64,000 nt of DNA from Pratylenchus scribneri (GCA_030063045.1 JAQSEB010000017.1:1612001-1676000), one strand, 5' to 3'; numbered from the stretch's first letter, positions 1 to 13,467 are shown. A program made the numbers and translations. Notes: a model not told the origin generated them from the sequence alone.

Positions 1-3000
1 CATTGCATCGTTGATTGTTGGCAATCAAAAGGGATGTGGACAGGAGGCGGAGGCATCCATCCAGTCTATCACATTTTGTCCAATTCGAGGAATTCTCTAT
101 ATGGCAATGACCGATGGAAAACGAATCCATACGGTTTGATTGGGAATGGATTGAACGAAAGAATTAATTTATCAAAAATTAAGACTATTTTTATTTTATT
201 ACAATATTTTGGGTGAATATTATTTCCATTTTGTAGATCAAATCACTGGAATCGGCAGCCAATTACCCTCCAGGCATCCCACAAACCATTATTGGCCAAC
301 AAAAATCCAACTGTGATTGTGACAGTCCACTTTGTATTTGCGATGATGCAGAGGAAATTGTGGAAGGGCATAAAGCCCATTTGAATATTCCAAGGGCATT
401 GGCCACCCTTCCAAATGGCAATTTGATTATTGCGGATCAGGCAATAAATAGAAGGGATTTTAGGATTAAATTGGAATAATTTAAAGGGAAATGGAAAATT
501 GAAAATGTTGGAAATGGCAAAGGGCGCAGAATTTGATGAAGGAAGGTCAATTTGGGTGGTGAACAATGCGGCCACCGATGAACAATTCGAATTTGACAAG
601 GACGGAAGGCATTTACGAACTTGTTCCCTATTGACCGGAATTGAATTGCGCGAAATGGAATATGGGGAAGGAGGAGGATTGTTGGCATTGAGGGAAGGTG
701 GCAAAGAATTGTGGCGAATTATGTCGAGGAATGATGGCGAATGGAGCATTGATCAGGGGGAAAAGCGGCTATTGAGAGTGAAGGCGGAAATGGAGGAAGG
801 CAGAATCCACAGCAAGGTATGATAAATGATATACACAGAATGGGCCATGCTAATTCATTCAATTTAGTTTAAATATCAGAATATTTAATGGCAAAATTAA
901 AAAGCGAATTATATTGAATAAAAGAAAAAACATGTAACATACAAAATTTAGGAAAAATTTTCCTTTATTTTTAATGCCACAAAATTAGAATTAACCCATT
1001 CCTCACAACTGATATTATTATGTTATGAGACGATCTAATTAATTTTATAAAATTTATTTCAACTTCATATAATTAAAGATAATCACATCCACCCTGCCCC
1101 ATCCAATTCTGCTTGATTTTGCCGATGGCCAATTACTCCAATCCGCCTCATTTGGTTCCAAAATGAGTTCATTCGAATATGAACCTGGAACGGGATTGGC
1201 CAATTCCGCAAAATTCCCTGGGGAAATTGGGGAATGGATTTTGGTTGGGCCAAAAATAATTGGAGAAGGCCGATGGAAGAGTCGAATTTGGAGGCGGAAC
1301 ATTGAACAAATTATTGAATTGGAGATGGAGGAGGCAGCCAATGGTGAATTGGCATTGGCATTGAATCGAGGAGGGAGAATGGCACAAAGTGAGTGCAAAT
1401 TTCATGAAACGGAAATTCATTTCCCTCATTTTTTAGCTTCATTTCGCCTCTCCCACTCCCCGTGGCCACATTTTGGCCTTCAACTCTCGGTGTCATCACC
1501 AATTTCCCTTCTTTGGCATTTTGACTATTCCACCCATCCCCAAATGCTCCCCTGGCAAAGGGCAATGAGCCGTCAACGACTTTCCCTTGCCAAAAACAAC
1601 ATTTCATCCATTGGAATGGGTGGCACAATGCGCGCAGAATGGCGAGTCCAATTGCGCAGGCCCGGGGCCAGAAGTGTGCATCAGGTGCGTCACCAAAAAT
1701 TGATGGTTGGACGACGGAGGAGGGTGAGGAGGATTGAATTGAGTGGGAGTGATGCTTTGCTTTAATAATTCCCCATGAATAATTGGAGGCAATTTGGCTT
1801 AGTTGGCCATTGGCCATTTAATAAATTTGCCGTGTAAAAAAAATAAGTTTCCGTTTAATTTGTTCATAAATTTGTCCAATATTTTTATTCCCTTCGTCCT
1901 CCTCGCCTTCTCTTCGTCGTTTTTGGTTTTTCCAATTTTGATCAAAATAATATTATATTTTTTAGTTGAATGGCCGGAATCAATTCAGATTCGATTTTGA
2001 CCCCATCAATATGGCCGATTCCATTGTTGATCCATTTGATAATAAATTATTGGGGGTGAAATATTCAAATGAGGGAAAATTGCGAGGAATTGAATGGCCA
2101 AATGGGCTGAAAATGGAAATTGAAAAGGAAAATGGGGGACAAAATTGGATGAGGCGATTCAAATGGGAGGATGGCAAAATGGAATGGACGGAGAGGAGAA
2201 ATGGGGATGGAAGACAAATTGAACAATTTTTAATGGAAAATGGCCAAAAAACACAATGGAGAAGGGTGGAAATAGCAGATGATGGAAAGGCATTGAAGGT
2301 AGGCCCAAACTCTGAATAAAGATGATAAATCACTGCAAAATGGATTATATTTAAAATTTTTTATATTTTTAAGTATCTTTCTTTCATTTTGAATAGATAT
2401 GATGATGGGGGAATGGGAACTATATTTTAATGAATATGTCCTCAAAGAAAATTCTCTCTTTTATTAATGAAAATGAAAGGGAATGGGGTGGGGATGAGGA
2501 AGCAGGAGATGATGATTGGCCCTTCCAGACATACCGTACCCCTCCCTTCACCGTACCCCCCCCCCCTTTCCTTCAATATCCTTTCCTGCTTATTAATTAT
2601 AAAAGGAAATTGCTGTATAAAATTATTATGGAGGGTATGCTACCTCCACAATTATATTTTGCCCATAATTTTATGACAAATTAGCTTAAAATAGATTTAT
2701 GTTTGGTATCAGAATATTCTTTTAATCAAGAAATTTCTCCTATTTTTTATACCATTTTTGCCCTTCATCGATTTATCCAATTCATTTTAAGGTGATTTTG
2801 CCCAACAATTCTACATTCATTTGGTCAGTCGATTCTGACTCTGGCACAATTCTACTCAATTCTCCATCCGGCGAACGACATTCCTTGGCCCAAACATTGC
2901 CAATTTTCCATCCAAATTTCAGTCAATTTTCAATTCATTCGGTGGAATCGATGAAATCAATTGGCAGTGACAATGAAAAATATTCTCCAAAATTGCAATG

Positions 3001-5722
3001 GATTGAAGCAGGAAATGATGGAAATGATGAATGGGAATTGAAGAAAACAGGAAAAAATTGGATGGAAATTATGCGGGACGAATGGGGCCAAATTGTTGGA
3101 TTAAAGCAGACAAATGAAAGTTTGGCCATTGAATTGAAATTGGACGAAGCTGGAAGGGTAAATTAATTACTCTAAATATCCAAATATTCCCACAAATTTA
3201 ATAAGGCCATTTCCGTCCATTCTTCCCTTTTCACCAGTCAAACTGTTTTTGCCGGCCCCCTCCCCGTGGCCACCAATGTTTCTTCAAATTTCGGCCACAA
3301 TTTCCAAATTTCCTCCTTTTTCAATTGGACCGGTCCCGATCAAATGTTCATGCCATCGGCTTTTGGCCTAAAAATTGATGGAGGAATGATCGAGTGGAGG
3401 CGGATTGAATATGAAAAAATGGGGCAAATGAGAAGTGGGGAAGGCCAATTCCAATTTAAAAATGATGGCACCGGACAGCGAAAAATCATCAGCGATTTGG
3501 TGGGATTTTATTTTATTGGAGAATTTTTGGTGGAATTAAATATTAAAATTGAATTGGGCAAAATATATTTAAATGAAAATTTGGAGTAAAATTCCCCGAC
3601 ACTAAATTCAATTCAATAATATGACTTAAATAGGCCAATAAAATATTTACTTGAATGATTATTACTCCAATATTTTTGCAGTTTCGCTTGGAATTCCAAT
3701 TTGACCAATTGGGTCGGCCCATCCAAAAGAAATTATTCTTTCCTGCAAATTCATTGGAACCAACATTCATTGTCTCATTTGAAATTGGCCAAAATGGTGG
3801 GAAAAATGAGAATTGGACAAATGGAAATGGAAAAGAAGAATGGACTGGGACAAGGGAATTCAATGCGAATGGACAGGCAAAAAATGATAAATTAGGAAAA
3901 TATTTAATTGGCATTTTTAGTTGATTTACCAAAGGAGTAGATCGGCAGGGAATGAATGGAGAATTGGCTATGATTTGGACCAGAGGCCAAATCAGTTGAA
4001 TGGAATTCGGCTGAAATTGGGCGAAGGAGGGATTCCAATTCGATACGGGGAAATTGGCTACGAAACAGAGGAAACAAGTGGATGGACCCGAAAAAGAGGT
4101 GGGTGGGGGCAAAATTAATTAAAAATAATGTGTAAATTAATTAATAAACAAAGTTTTGTCAAGGAATATTTCCTTTAAAATCTTAATAATTAAGAAAGAA
4201 ATTTAAGCACGAACTAATTAACTTTTAGCTGGATGATAAAATCCATTTTAAATCGTTCGATACAATCCAATATAAAATCAATTCCAAAAATAATATTCAT
4301 ATATTTTCATTAATTAAGGAATGTCCACCTTTCAATTTGATGGCCTCGGCCAGCCAATTATTTTCATGGAAGGTCAAAAACAAATTGACTATATTTTTGA
4401 TGAGAAAGGCCGAATAATTGGTCGTCGGAATAGTGGGGAAGAAGACGGTGATGATTGGCTTCAAATGCATTACGGTGATCCAATGCGCCCAAATTTACTT
4501 ACACATTTTTGGCATTCATCGTATGGAAAATAATAAATACAATTAAATTTGTTGTCCCATTTTAAGAAATCCAGCTGAATTTTGGCTTCTTTTTTGGACC
4601 GAAAATGAGGAGCCATTTTTCGTGCAAAATTCCAAAGGCGATAAACAATTTGTGTTGTTGACGGATTCAGACAATTCAATTCGTTTTTGGCTGGATATGA
4701 ATGGGCGAATTGTGCATGAAAGTTGGTATTCGCCTCAGGGCGAAAGGCACGGCCCTCTATCGGCCAATTTGCCAATTAAATCATTCCCATTGGGTTTTGG
4801 CTCTCATTTCTACGATTCCGATGCCAAAATGCTCATTTTCGGCCCTTCAATCAACAACAATTTCCTCGCCTCTCGTCCGTTCGACACGATGATTGGCCGT
4901 TTTATGACCAATCATTTTGGGATGTCCAAATTGGATTGGCTTACGCCAGAATTGCTTTTTGATCCATTTGGATGGCATCCACCACAAAGGGAATGGCCAC
5001 AAAAATGTGCGTTCATTGCATTGGGTGTACAAAATAAAATTCAAATTTAGTTAAATTGGCTAATTCCCTTACAAAATTGTTGCCAATTCCTTCCTTTGCC
5101 AATTGTATGGAATCGCCGCTTGGTCTGCCAAAAATTCCGCACGGATTTGGGCTCACCGAAATGGAAAGGTTGACCCAGGAAATTGGCATTTTCGATGGCA
5201 GAATCACATCGTTGAATACGGAGCATGGAGATTGGGGGAAGTCAGAATCGTGGGCATCAATTTTGCAACAATCAAGTAGCAATAGAAGGGAAGAATGCAG
5301 TGGAAATGAGGGCATTTGGGAGTGGAGGAGGAATGGCACAAAAGTTAGAAATAATTTTAAAATTGGTAAATACTTTTTTCCTTTAGATTATCTTCAAAAA
5401 TGCGCAGAATTCGGAGGAAGAAAATGAACATCAAATTGGCCTAGCCAAATTGCTGAATGGCGTGGAAATATTGGAAGTAGAGGATTTGGACAAATTGTTG
5501 AAGGAAATGGCGGAGAATGGATCGAGAATGCCATTTTTGAAATTGGCAAAGAAATTTGGACAATTCGAAGAGGATAAAGCAATTGTGGATGAATTGATGA
5601 AGGATGGAATGGAAATGAAGGGCCTAAATTGTTTGGTGGATGTTAAAAGGAAATTGGTCCAAATTGTTGGACCACTATTATGCTCATTTATTCAACCAAT
5701 TTCCATTGAATATATTTTATAA
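1..5722 (+). CDS. ten-1: Teneurin (ten-1-like), 3' part, partial at 5' end
   Basis: Teneurins are type II cell-surface adhesion proteins with an NHL propeller, a barrel of YD/RHS repeats and a C-terminal domain. The exon at about 236-475 has the teneurin NHL layout: Cys-rich loop (CDCDSPLCIC), then LNIPRALATLPNGNLIIAD. The exon from about 490 holds the NHL-to-YD transition (FEFDKDGRHLRTCSLLTG). Exons to about 4530 carry divergent YD repeats (FQFDGLGQPI, FDEKGRIIGR). The exon at 4560-5010 matches the conserved RHS core end (GFGSHFYDSDAKM, then RPFDTMIGRFMT). The last exons (5056-5722) are acidic and helical and I do not see the usual GHH-type tail. The stop is at 5720-5722. The first exons lie outside the window. 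Exon joins are many and not all resolved; an assembly of roughly twelve exons is inferred. The family assignment is firm; the exact protein is not. Confidence 0.85.
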
Positions 5723-6244
5723 AGAATTTTACTCAGATTTCTATTTGACATTTTCCACTCATTAAAACATTGTCGATGATCCTCATATTTTTATTATTTC
5801 AATTTGTATAAATAAATAGCCTCTTGCTCTCTTAAATTCATTAATTTACTGGACAAAACAAAATTATTGAGTAGTATTTGCGCCTCAAAAATCAACCAAG
5901 TTTTCCACAACTATTGGTCTCTTGAAAGGCCGCTGGGCAAATCACGTTATGGAAAAATAATCGGAGGGGAATATGAAGGGAATATTGTAAAAGATCGTAG
6001 CTTTATGGAAACAGTAGAGGGATTTGATGCTGTCAGCAAAAATGATTGGCAACATCGACGTTCTTGACTTGAAGCTTCTGAGAAATAAGATTGTTGGCCA
6101 ATTGTGGGAAAGATATATTCAATGGGAACTGGGAAAATATGGCTCAAAAAGAAGAAAATAAATCATTTTATTCGTAAAATAAGGTGGAGCCTGAGTGAGG
6201 AGATTCCCTTTGTAGCCCGTTTCTTAGAGGTATGCGGTATCGCA
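5723..6244. other. Intergenic stretch after teneurin
   Basis: Short open frames occur (for example 5867-6067 on +), but they lack splice context or family similarity. I see no supported gene. A satellite array follows directly. Confidence 0.5.
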
Positions 6245-7035
6245 TTTACAAATCAGAATTTACAATTACAATCGCAAATCAGAATTACAATTACAATCGC
6301 AAATCAGAATTACAATTACAATCGCAAATCAGAATTACAATTACAAATCAGAATTACAATTACAATCGCAAATCAGAATTACAATTACAAATCAGAATTA
6401 CAATTACAATCGCAAATCAGAATTACAATTACAAATCAGAATTGCAATTACAATCGCAAATCAGAATTACAATTACAATCGCAAATCAGAATTACAATTA
6501 CAATCGCAAATCAGAATTACAATTACAAATCAGAATTACAATTACAATCGCAAATCAGAATTACAATTACAAATCAGAATTACAATTACAAATCAGAATT
6601 ACAATTACAAATCAGAATTACAATTACAAATCAGAATTACAATTACAAATCAGAATTACAATTACAATCGCAAATCAGAATTATAATTACAATCGCAAAT
6701 CAGAATTACAATTACAATCGCAAATCAGAATTACAATTACAAATCAGAATTACAATTACAATCGCAAATCAGAATTACAATTACAAATCAGAATTACAAT
6801 TACAATCGCAAATCAGAATTACAATTACAAATCAGAATTACAATTACAAATCAGAATTACAATTACAAATCAGAATTACAATTACAATCGCAAATCAGAA
6901 TTACAATTACAATCGCAAATCAGAATTACAATTACAAATCAGAATTACAATTACAATCGCAAATCAGAATTACAATTACAAATCAGAATTACAATTACAA
7001 TCGCAAATCAGAATTACAATTACAAATCAGAATTA
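6245..7035 (+). repeat. Satellite array 1 (25-bp and 19-bp units)
   Basis: Tandem units alternate between a 25-bp form (two AATTAC steps, then AATCGCAAATCAG) and a 19-bp form lacking the internal TCGCAA. Units are nearly identical. The strand shown is free of stops in all three frames, so the 300-residue open frames over it (Gln/Asn/Ile/Tyr repeats) are by-products and not a gene. Confidence 0.97.
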
Positions 7036-7153
7036 CAATTATACAACTTAGAATACTGTATACAGTATTTTAGACTAAGAAGTAAGAGTAAGAACTAAAC
7101 AAGAAAAATGAATAATCAATAAACAACTACCTCTCTATCTTCTCTACCTATCA

Positions 7154-7289
7154 GGGGCCAATACAAATTAGCGGAATAAAATAATAGAAATAGAAATAAA
7201 TCTATTCTATTTCTTCTTGATACAAATTGGGCGAAAAGTATTTCTATTTCTATTTCTATTACTTTATTCCGCTAATTTGTATTGGCCCC
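7154..7289. repeat. Palindromic element (MITE-like hairpin)
   Basis: The left arm starts GGGGCCAATACAAATTAGCG and the right arm ends with its exact reverse complement. An A/T-rich TTTCTA-type simple run fills the inner arms, and the spacer is short. No coding capacity. No target duplication was seen next to it. Confidence 0.85.
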
Positions 7290-7518
7290 AGCTATCAAGT
7301 TAAGCGTACCGTACCCGTACCTTATAAAATCCAAACTACTTCTATTAATGTTATAATTATAATGATAAAACATAAGTTGATTTTGATTCATTAAATGTTT
7401 AATTTTTAGTAAATTTGTGAAAACAAATATCATTTTTTTACCGCATATTCAATTACAGAGTAAAAGAGCTTAACTTTAAATTCGTAATTTCTTCATATTA
7501 TTATTTCCAACAATTACA

Positions 7519-7767
7519 ATGGATTCATATTTTGCAACAAGCCATGGTCAATCAGCGAACAATTGTGAGATGGTGCTATTGTACAACGAATTGAACGGAG
7601 AATTAAAGGTTTGCAAAGTTTAAGTAATAAGTAAACAAATATATAATGGAAATTTAAAGATTGTCCCCCAGTATGTTGTTAAACTCTATGTCTCCTGCTG
7701 GAACCCGTGGCATGAAATTCCGAAGGCTAAAGCGGAACAAATTCTAATGACGATGTTCAATCTGTAG
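7519..7767 (+). CDS. Small two-exon hypothetical protein (65 aa)
   Basis: ATG at 7519 opens a 30-codon exon (7519-7608). A 51-bp intron with GT and TTTAAAG borders follows, and a 36-codon exon (7660-7767) ends in TAG. The reading frame is continuous across the junction. The predicted protein begins MDSYFATSHGQS and ends MTMFNL. It has no signal peptide or membrane segment and I recognise no domain. It could be a real short gene or a chance open frame in the spacer between the satellite and bre-3. Confidence 0.35.
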
Positions 7768-8841
7768 ACTTAATATGCTGCTGTCCAGAGGCAAATCAAA
7801 TTATAATTTATTATTATTATTGACCATTTGTGACACTATTGTGATTTGTAATAAATTAAATTCTGTTGATGCTAATAAATTTATTTCAACTACATTTTGA
7901 ATTGGAAAAATTAATTTACTCCATAAATTCTATTAACAAAGTTGTTTGAACGCATGTTAGTTTTTTATTTCATTCGTGTAATCTAATTTTATTGATTCTT
8001 GGTGCCGATGACCGATGTTGGTCCCATCGATCCATTCTTTTCTCCGAGAATAGAAAATTTTTGCAGGCGTCCTTTCTCCGAGGCAACCAACAACCATTCC
8101 CATATTCATTCCCTCCCTCCCTCATTCCCTTTCGTTCGATTATTGTTTTGTTGTTCTTTACTAATGCTGCGCATTCCATATCGTCATTCACCTACCTATG
8201 CATTTTTTACTCGGAAAATAATCCTTATCATTTTTGTTGTTCATCCAACCACTAAATAAGATTACCACCCATCCGCAGTGTTCAATTCAAAACAACTAAT
8301 AAAAAAATAAATGTAGGTCCAATTTTACAAAAAAAAATTCGATTCATTTTTAACGAATGATTCACACCACACCCTTTAATTTTACATTCCGTTTTCATGA
8401 TGAATGGGGAGGGAGAGGAGTCAAAATTCTGCTATATTTTAGAAAATTTAACAGGAAATATGAAAGCAAATGATAGCAGCGGGAACACCCCTTTTTTCAT
8501 TCCTCCAATTTCACCGATAAAATAAAAAATGGATAGCAGCACCTTTTATTAATTTTTTTTATCTTTTTAGCTTGTTCTTCTGCTTTTTCATTTATATTAC
8601 ATTTCACATATCATCACCAATTCAATTCATCAAATAATCTGAGATAACGTTTGCGACTACAATTAACTGCACTTCTTTTTCTTCTTATTCCAAACATTAC
8701 GGAACTTTTTCACAATTTGCCTTTGGTTCAACTGTGCTCAGTGCTCCGGCCCCAGACTTGGAATTTTATTACCCTGCCCATTCGACAACAAACAATAGCA
8801 GCAGAGGAAATTGGCCATCATTAAAATTTCATCAACCTGTT
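7768..8841. other. Intergenic, upstream of bre-3
   Basis: AT-rich. Overlapping open frames on both strands at 7970-8260 look like mutual shadows; none has a recognisable product. The piece just before 8842 probably holds the bre-3 promoter and 5' leader. Confidence 0.4.
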
Positions 8842-10888
8842 ATGTCCTTGAATCCAGGACTGAAATATGCTCTACACATCATTGCTTTCATATTCTGGAT
8901 ATTCTTTGTTCAAATTCTTTATGGCGTCATTCCATCAAATTTGATTATTGGCAGCCAAAATGCTCCCTTTGACGCGTGGGAAAGGTTTCTTTTTTTACTA
9001 AATTAAATCTGCACCCCACCCCAATATTTATATTTCCATGGAAACTGAAATTAATTGGGGTTTTTTTGGCTTTAATTAATTTTATTTTAAGATATGGCAT
9101 CATCATCACATTGCTCCTTTATTTTATTCGTTTTATGTCTTTATTGGTAGGTAATTAAATATACAAATAATGTTCAAAAATTAATTAAGGTTCTCCCTCA
9201 ATGCATTTGCAATTCACTTGGACTCATTCTTTTCAATGGCTTTAAGGACAAAATTAAATTAAAATCAGCCCCATTGCTCGCCCCTTTCATTTGTTTTCGG
9301 GTTGTTACCAAAGGCACTTATCCGGAATTGGTGAAAGTGAGTTTTTGAATGCTCAATTAAATAAAATTAATTAATTTATTAATTTTTAGATGAATTTGGA
9401 AAAGAATTTGGAAACCTGCCATCAGGCCGGATTGGAAAGTTTTATATTTGAAGTTGTCACGGATGCCACAATCAATTTGCCCCATTGCAGCAACAGAGTG
9501 AGGGAAATTGTGGTTCCGAATAATTATAGGTAATTTATTTGAATTTATTTGACAATTTTTAATTATTTTAGTACAAAAAATGGCGCAAAATTCAAATCGC
9601 GGGCACTCCAATATTGCCTCGAAGATGAAGTCAACATTTTGGGCAATGATGATTGGATAGGTTCAAATCAATAAATTATCTTAAATTAATTCAAAAATAA
9701 ATTCACAGTGCATTTGGACGAGGAAACATTGCTCACAATTAATTCAGTTCGTTGAAATTTACACATTTTTTTGCATTCAAAAATTCAGATAAATGGCATT
9801 TTAAATTTTTGCGAAGATGGAAAACATCATTTTGGCCAAGGAGTGATCACTTATGGCCAAGGGGAAATTGTCAATTGGCTTACAACTTTGTCCGATTCAT
9901 TCAGGTTTTTCTAAATAAAATTAAATAAATTAATTATTAATTTATTATTTAAGGGTTGCCGATGACATGGGCAAATTGCGCTTTCAATTCAAAGTCTTTC
10001 ATAAACCATTATTCGGGTGGAAAGGTTCATTTGTGGTCACAAATGTAAGTTTCTGGTCCATTTTGGGGAATTATTTTTACATTTTAGGCTGGGGCAGAGA
10101 AAAAAGTTTCCTTCGACCACGGCCCAGAGGGGTCAATAGCCGAGGATTGTTTCTTCTCGATGATCGCCTACCGTGACGGATATTCATTCGATTTTATTGA
10201 AGGTTCTTCATTTCAAAAATAATAATTAAAATTAATTTAATTTGTAGGTGAAATGCATGAAAAGAGGTTTGAAAATTGAATAAATTAAAAAATATAAATT
10301 CATAATTTTAGTCCATTCACATTTTGGGATTTTTTGCAACAAAGAAGACGTTGGTTGCAGGGCATTTTCCTCACAGTCCACTCAAAATTCATTCCAATTC
10401 GATGCAAATTTTTATTGGCCAGTTCACTTTATGCTTGGGTCACAATGCCATTGACCACCCTTCAAGTATTAATTTAATTAAAAATTAATTCACAATTTAA
10501 TTTTATTAGGTTTTCCTCAATCCACTTTTGCCTCTTCCAAGGGCATTTATCCTCGATTTTCTCGTCGCATTTGTTGGGGCTGTCAATTTATACATGTACA
10601 TTTTTGGTAAGACTAAAATTAATTACCGAAATTTTAAGAATATTTTTAAGGTGTCATCAAATCATTTTCCCACAAATATAGGTAAAAATAATTTATTTAA
10701 TTAAATTTAATATTAAAATTATTTTGTTCAGAAGTAATCCATGGAAATTGCTAATTTATACAATGGGAGCATTTGTGGCCATTCCATTCAACATTTGGAT
10801 TGAGAATTTGGCCGTTTTGATGGGAATGTGCTCAAATAGATTCGAATTTTACGTCGTCAACAAGGATATGCGGGTTATGAATGTTTAG
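8842..10888 (+). CDS. bre-3: Beta-1,4-mannosyltransferase BRE-3/Egghead
   Basis: This Golgi/ER enzyme adds mannose to glucosylceramide, the first step of arthro-series glycolipids. Fourteen exons join in frame: 8842-8984, 9092-9146, 9190-9336, 9390-9529, 9572-9660, 9709-9746, 9789-9904, 9954-10044, 10088-10202, 10248-10266, 10312-10465, 10510-10606, 10651-10681 and 10732-10888. They give 463 residues, close to the worm enzyme. N-terminal membrane segments precede a GT2-type domain with APFICFRVVTKGTYPELVK, the DWIVHLDEET acidic motif, AEDCFF and QQRRRWLQGI (QxxRW). C-terminal membrane segments and FYVVNKDMRV follow. The start is the ATG at 8842; the open frame extends upstream only without an ATG. 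The gene appears intact. Confidence 0.95.
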
Positions 10889-11396
10889 GCCGGCCGGGCA
10901 CAGAAGAACAACACAATTTTGGCAATCAATTCAAATTTGGCTCAAATCCACCCCAAAAATTCACATTTTTAATCAATAATTTTTAATTAATTTCTAATTT
11001 TCCAGCATTCATTTTCTCAATTTTCCACTTTTTAATTTGTGAAATTAATTAAACTAAATTCACTTTGCCTCCTCCAAATGTTGATCTCCCCTCTTTCAAT
11101 GTGTTTTAATTCCAATTCCAACCGATGATCCACATTTTGTGACCAACAATGACCATCCATCCATTTCCATACAAGTGCGCTTGTAAATTCCGATCTCGCC
11201 TTAAAATCCATTCCTCCTCCATCCGTCCATTCATAAACGAACCAATCTTTCCAAACATTGTCAATCAATTTCATATCCGTAAATTTATTTTTAAATTTTT
11301 TAATGTGAATTTATTCAATAAAAAATGATATTCGAATATTTATTTGGGCATTTGGGGAATAAAATAAATTAATTATTCGGAAATAAATAAATACAA
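10889..11396. other. Spacer between convergent bre-3 and sqv-3
   Basis: Holds the two 3' ends. A minus-strand open frame of 80 codons (11032-11274) has no recognisable domain and I do not call it a gene. Confidence 0.45.
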
Positions 11397-12497
11397 TTAA
11401 GGAAGGCATTCAGAATTATTACAAATTAATTCCACATCAATTATAATTAATTCAATTTTTTCAATAGCAATTTGATGGCGTCCTTTCATAGTGAAATTTA
11501 AATTGCTTAAACCACTGGTTTTGTCTCGTCCACGCAATCGCTTAAATTAATAAATTAGACAACAAAAATAAATAAATTATTTTTACCCTTTGTTTGTATT
11601 CATTCCTTTTGTAATCCCTTTTTTTGTTATGAAGATGGAGAAATGTATTTGAGCGGTTGGTTGTGAGATTCTCGGGTCGAAGAATATTTTGGGCAAGTCC
11701 GAATTCTCTTAAATTCAATATTAGAAAATTTATTTAAAATTTATTTACTTTAAACGCAAATAAAATTCATCATCCTCCAATCCCCATCCCCAATAATTAT
11801 TTGACATTCCATTGACCTGAAAAATATAATTAAATTCATATAAATAAATTAATTCACCTTAATAAAATCATCCAAAACAATTATGAGAACGCCGCCAATA
11901 TAATTCCGATAATTATACCTTAATTTAATTGATTTATTTTTGCATAAAAATGTAAAAAAACCTAGCAATTGGATGATATTGGCCGGCGGTTATGTGCATT
12001 AATTTGCCCTTTCCCGGATATTTATAATCCAATTTTGGGTTCAATGGAACTATAAATGCATAAATGAATTTAAATATTATATTTTATTACTGATATCGAC
12101 ATCATGGATTGCCAAATAATCACATTTGCTGGTTTTTGCCTCCATCGATCCAATATTGATTAGGGCAGCACGATTAAATCGAAAATGATCCGTTTGATTG
12201 ATAACAATGAATTGATGTTGAATTCTTTGATCGAATAAAAATTTATCAAGTTTTGGTATAACTATTTTCAATTCATTCCAACGATCTCTGTATGGCAAAA
12301 TCACACATAATTGATGAAAATCACTGAATTAATTGATTTGAATTTAAATAAAATTGTCTTAAATTATACCTTGAAATCTGTCTAGTATATTCCGGCAATG
12401 CCCAAAAGAGAAGCAAAACATTTAAAAGCAAAAATGCGAAAATTAAAATGATGATTAATGCGGTTCTCCTTTTTGTTAAAAATAAATAATAATTCAT
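11397..12497 (-). CDS. sqv-3: Beta-1,4-galactosyltransferase 7 (SQV-3)
   Basis: SQV-3/B4GALT7 is a Golgi type II membrane enzyme that adds the first galactose to xylose in the glycosaminoglycan linker. Seven exons join in frame on the minus strand: 12497-12370, 12323-12091, 12049-11962, 11918-11858, 11816-11749, 11707-11587 and 11540-11397, giving 280 residues. A short basic N-terminus precedes one membrane anchor (about residues 11-33). Family motifs follow in order: [22 protein letters not shown], the metal-binding [11 protein letters not shown], and [13 protein letters not shown]. The length is close to that of the worm protein. The ATG at 12497 is just before the anchor. The gene looks intact and runs tail-to-tail with bre-3. 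Confidence 0.95.
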
Positions 12498-12835
12498 TTG
12501 CAAAATTAAACATTTCTGTTAAAAATTATTAATTAATACATTTGTGAATGTAAATGTCGATATTTCTTTCCATTTTATCGCGCAAAAAAAGGTTTGGGAT
12601 TTCCAAAATGAAATTTTTCTCTCATTTATGAGCAAAAACCCCTCATTATTTTTTTTTAAATTTTATTTAATTGGCATAATGTATATTTAATTTATTTATT
12701 TCGATCTTTGATTCACAAAAAAATCATAAATTTAGCATTTTTTCGTCCAAAACAAATTCCAATCCAAACAATTTTGTTGTGCAACTTTTAATTAACAAAA
12801 ATAAGATTGAATAATTTTCAGATTTAATAAATAAA

Positions 12836-13467
12836 ATGTCATCAGCACTTGTGGATGCAGAGCAGGCAATGTATGGACCCTTTTTTGGCTCATTGGGAGT
12901 GACCGCCGCAATGATTTTTACTGCAGCTGGTTCCGCATATGGCACCGCAAAATCAGGTTAAAATTGCAACTTATTACAATAAAAATAAATTGGTAAATTA
13001 TTTCCAGGGACCAGCATAGCGTGTATGTCCGTTGCAAGACCCGATTTGGTAATGAAAGCCATTATTCCGGGTAAATTTGACCTTCAAATTTAATCAATAA
13101 ATTTGTTTTAATTTTTCAGTGGTCATGGCTGGAATTGTGGCAATTTATGGATTGGTCGTTTCCGTGATAATTTCCGGCAAATTGGCTGTTGGCGGACCGG
13201 AATACAAAATTGACCAAGGTTTCAGTCAATTTTCTGCCGGACTCGTTTGTGGTTTATGCGGACTTGGTGCCGGCTATGCAATTGGAATTGTGGGCGATGC
13301 TGGCGTCCGGGGGCTGGCCCAACAACCGCGGATTTTTGTTGGCATGATTTTAATGCTCATTTTCTCTGAGGTAATTCAAATTAATTTACATTTTTAATAA
13401 TTATTTTGGAAATATTCAGGTGCTTGGACTTTATGGAATGATCGTCAGCTTATTGTTGAGTGCATGA
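12836..13467 (+). CDS. vha-3: V-type ATPase 16-kDa proteolipid subunit c
   Basis: This subunit forms the proton-carrying c-ring of the vacuolar ATPase. Four exons (12836-12956, 13008-13070, 13120-13370, 13420-13467) give 160 residues, the usual length. Four membrane helices are visible. The first repeat has the Gly/Ala-rich [20 protein letters not shown]. The last helix carries the essential acidic residue in LIFSEVLGLYG. Nematodes have nearly identical paralogues (vha-1, -2, -3 and others), so the paralogue symbol is a guess; the family is certain. Confidence 0.95.

Noticed and set aside
6104..7098. 315- and 288-residue open frames over satellite array 1 (also frames over arrays 2, 3 and 4, up to 487 residues)
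   Set aside because: They are the stop-free translation of a short tandem repeat; no independent coding evidence.
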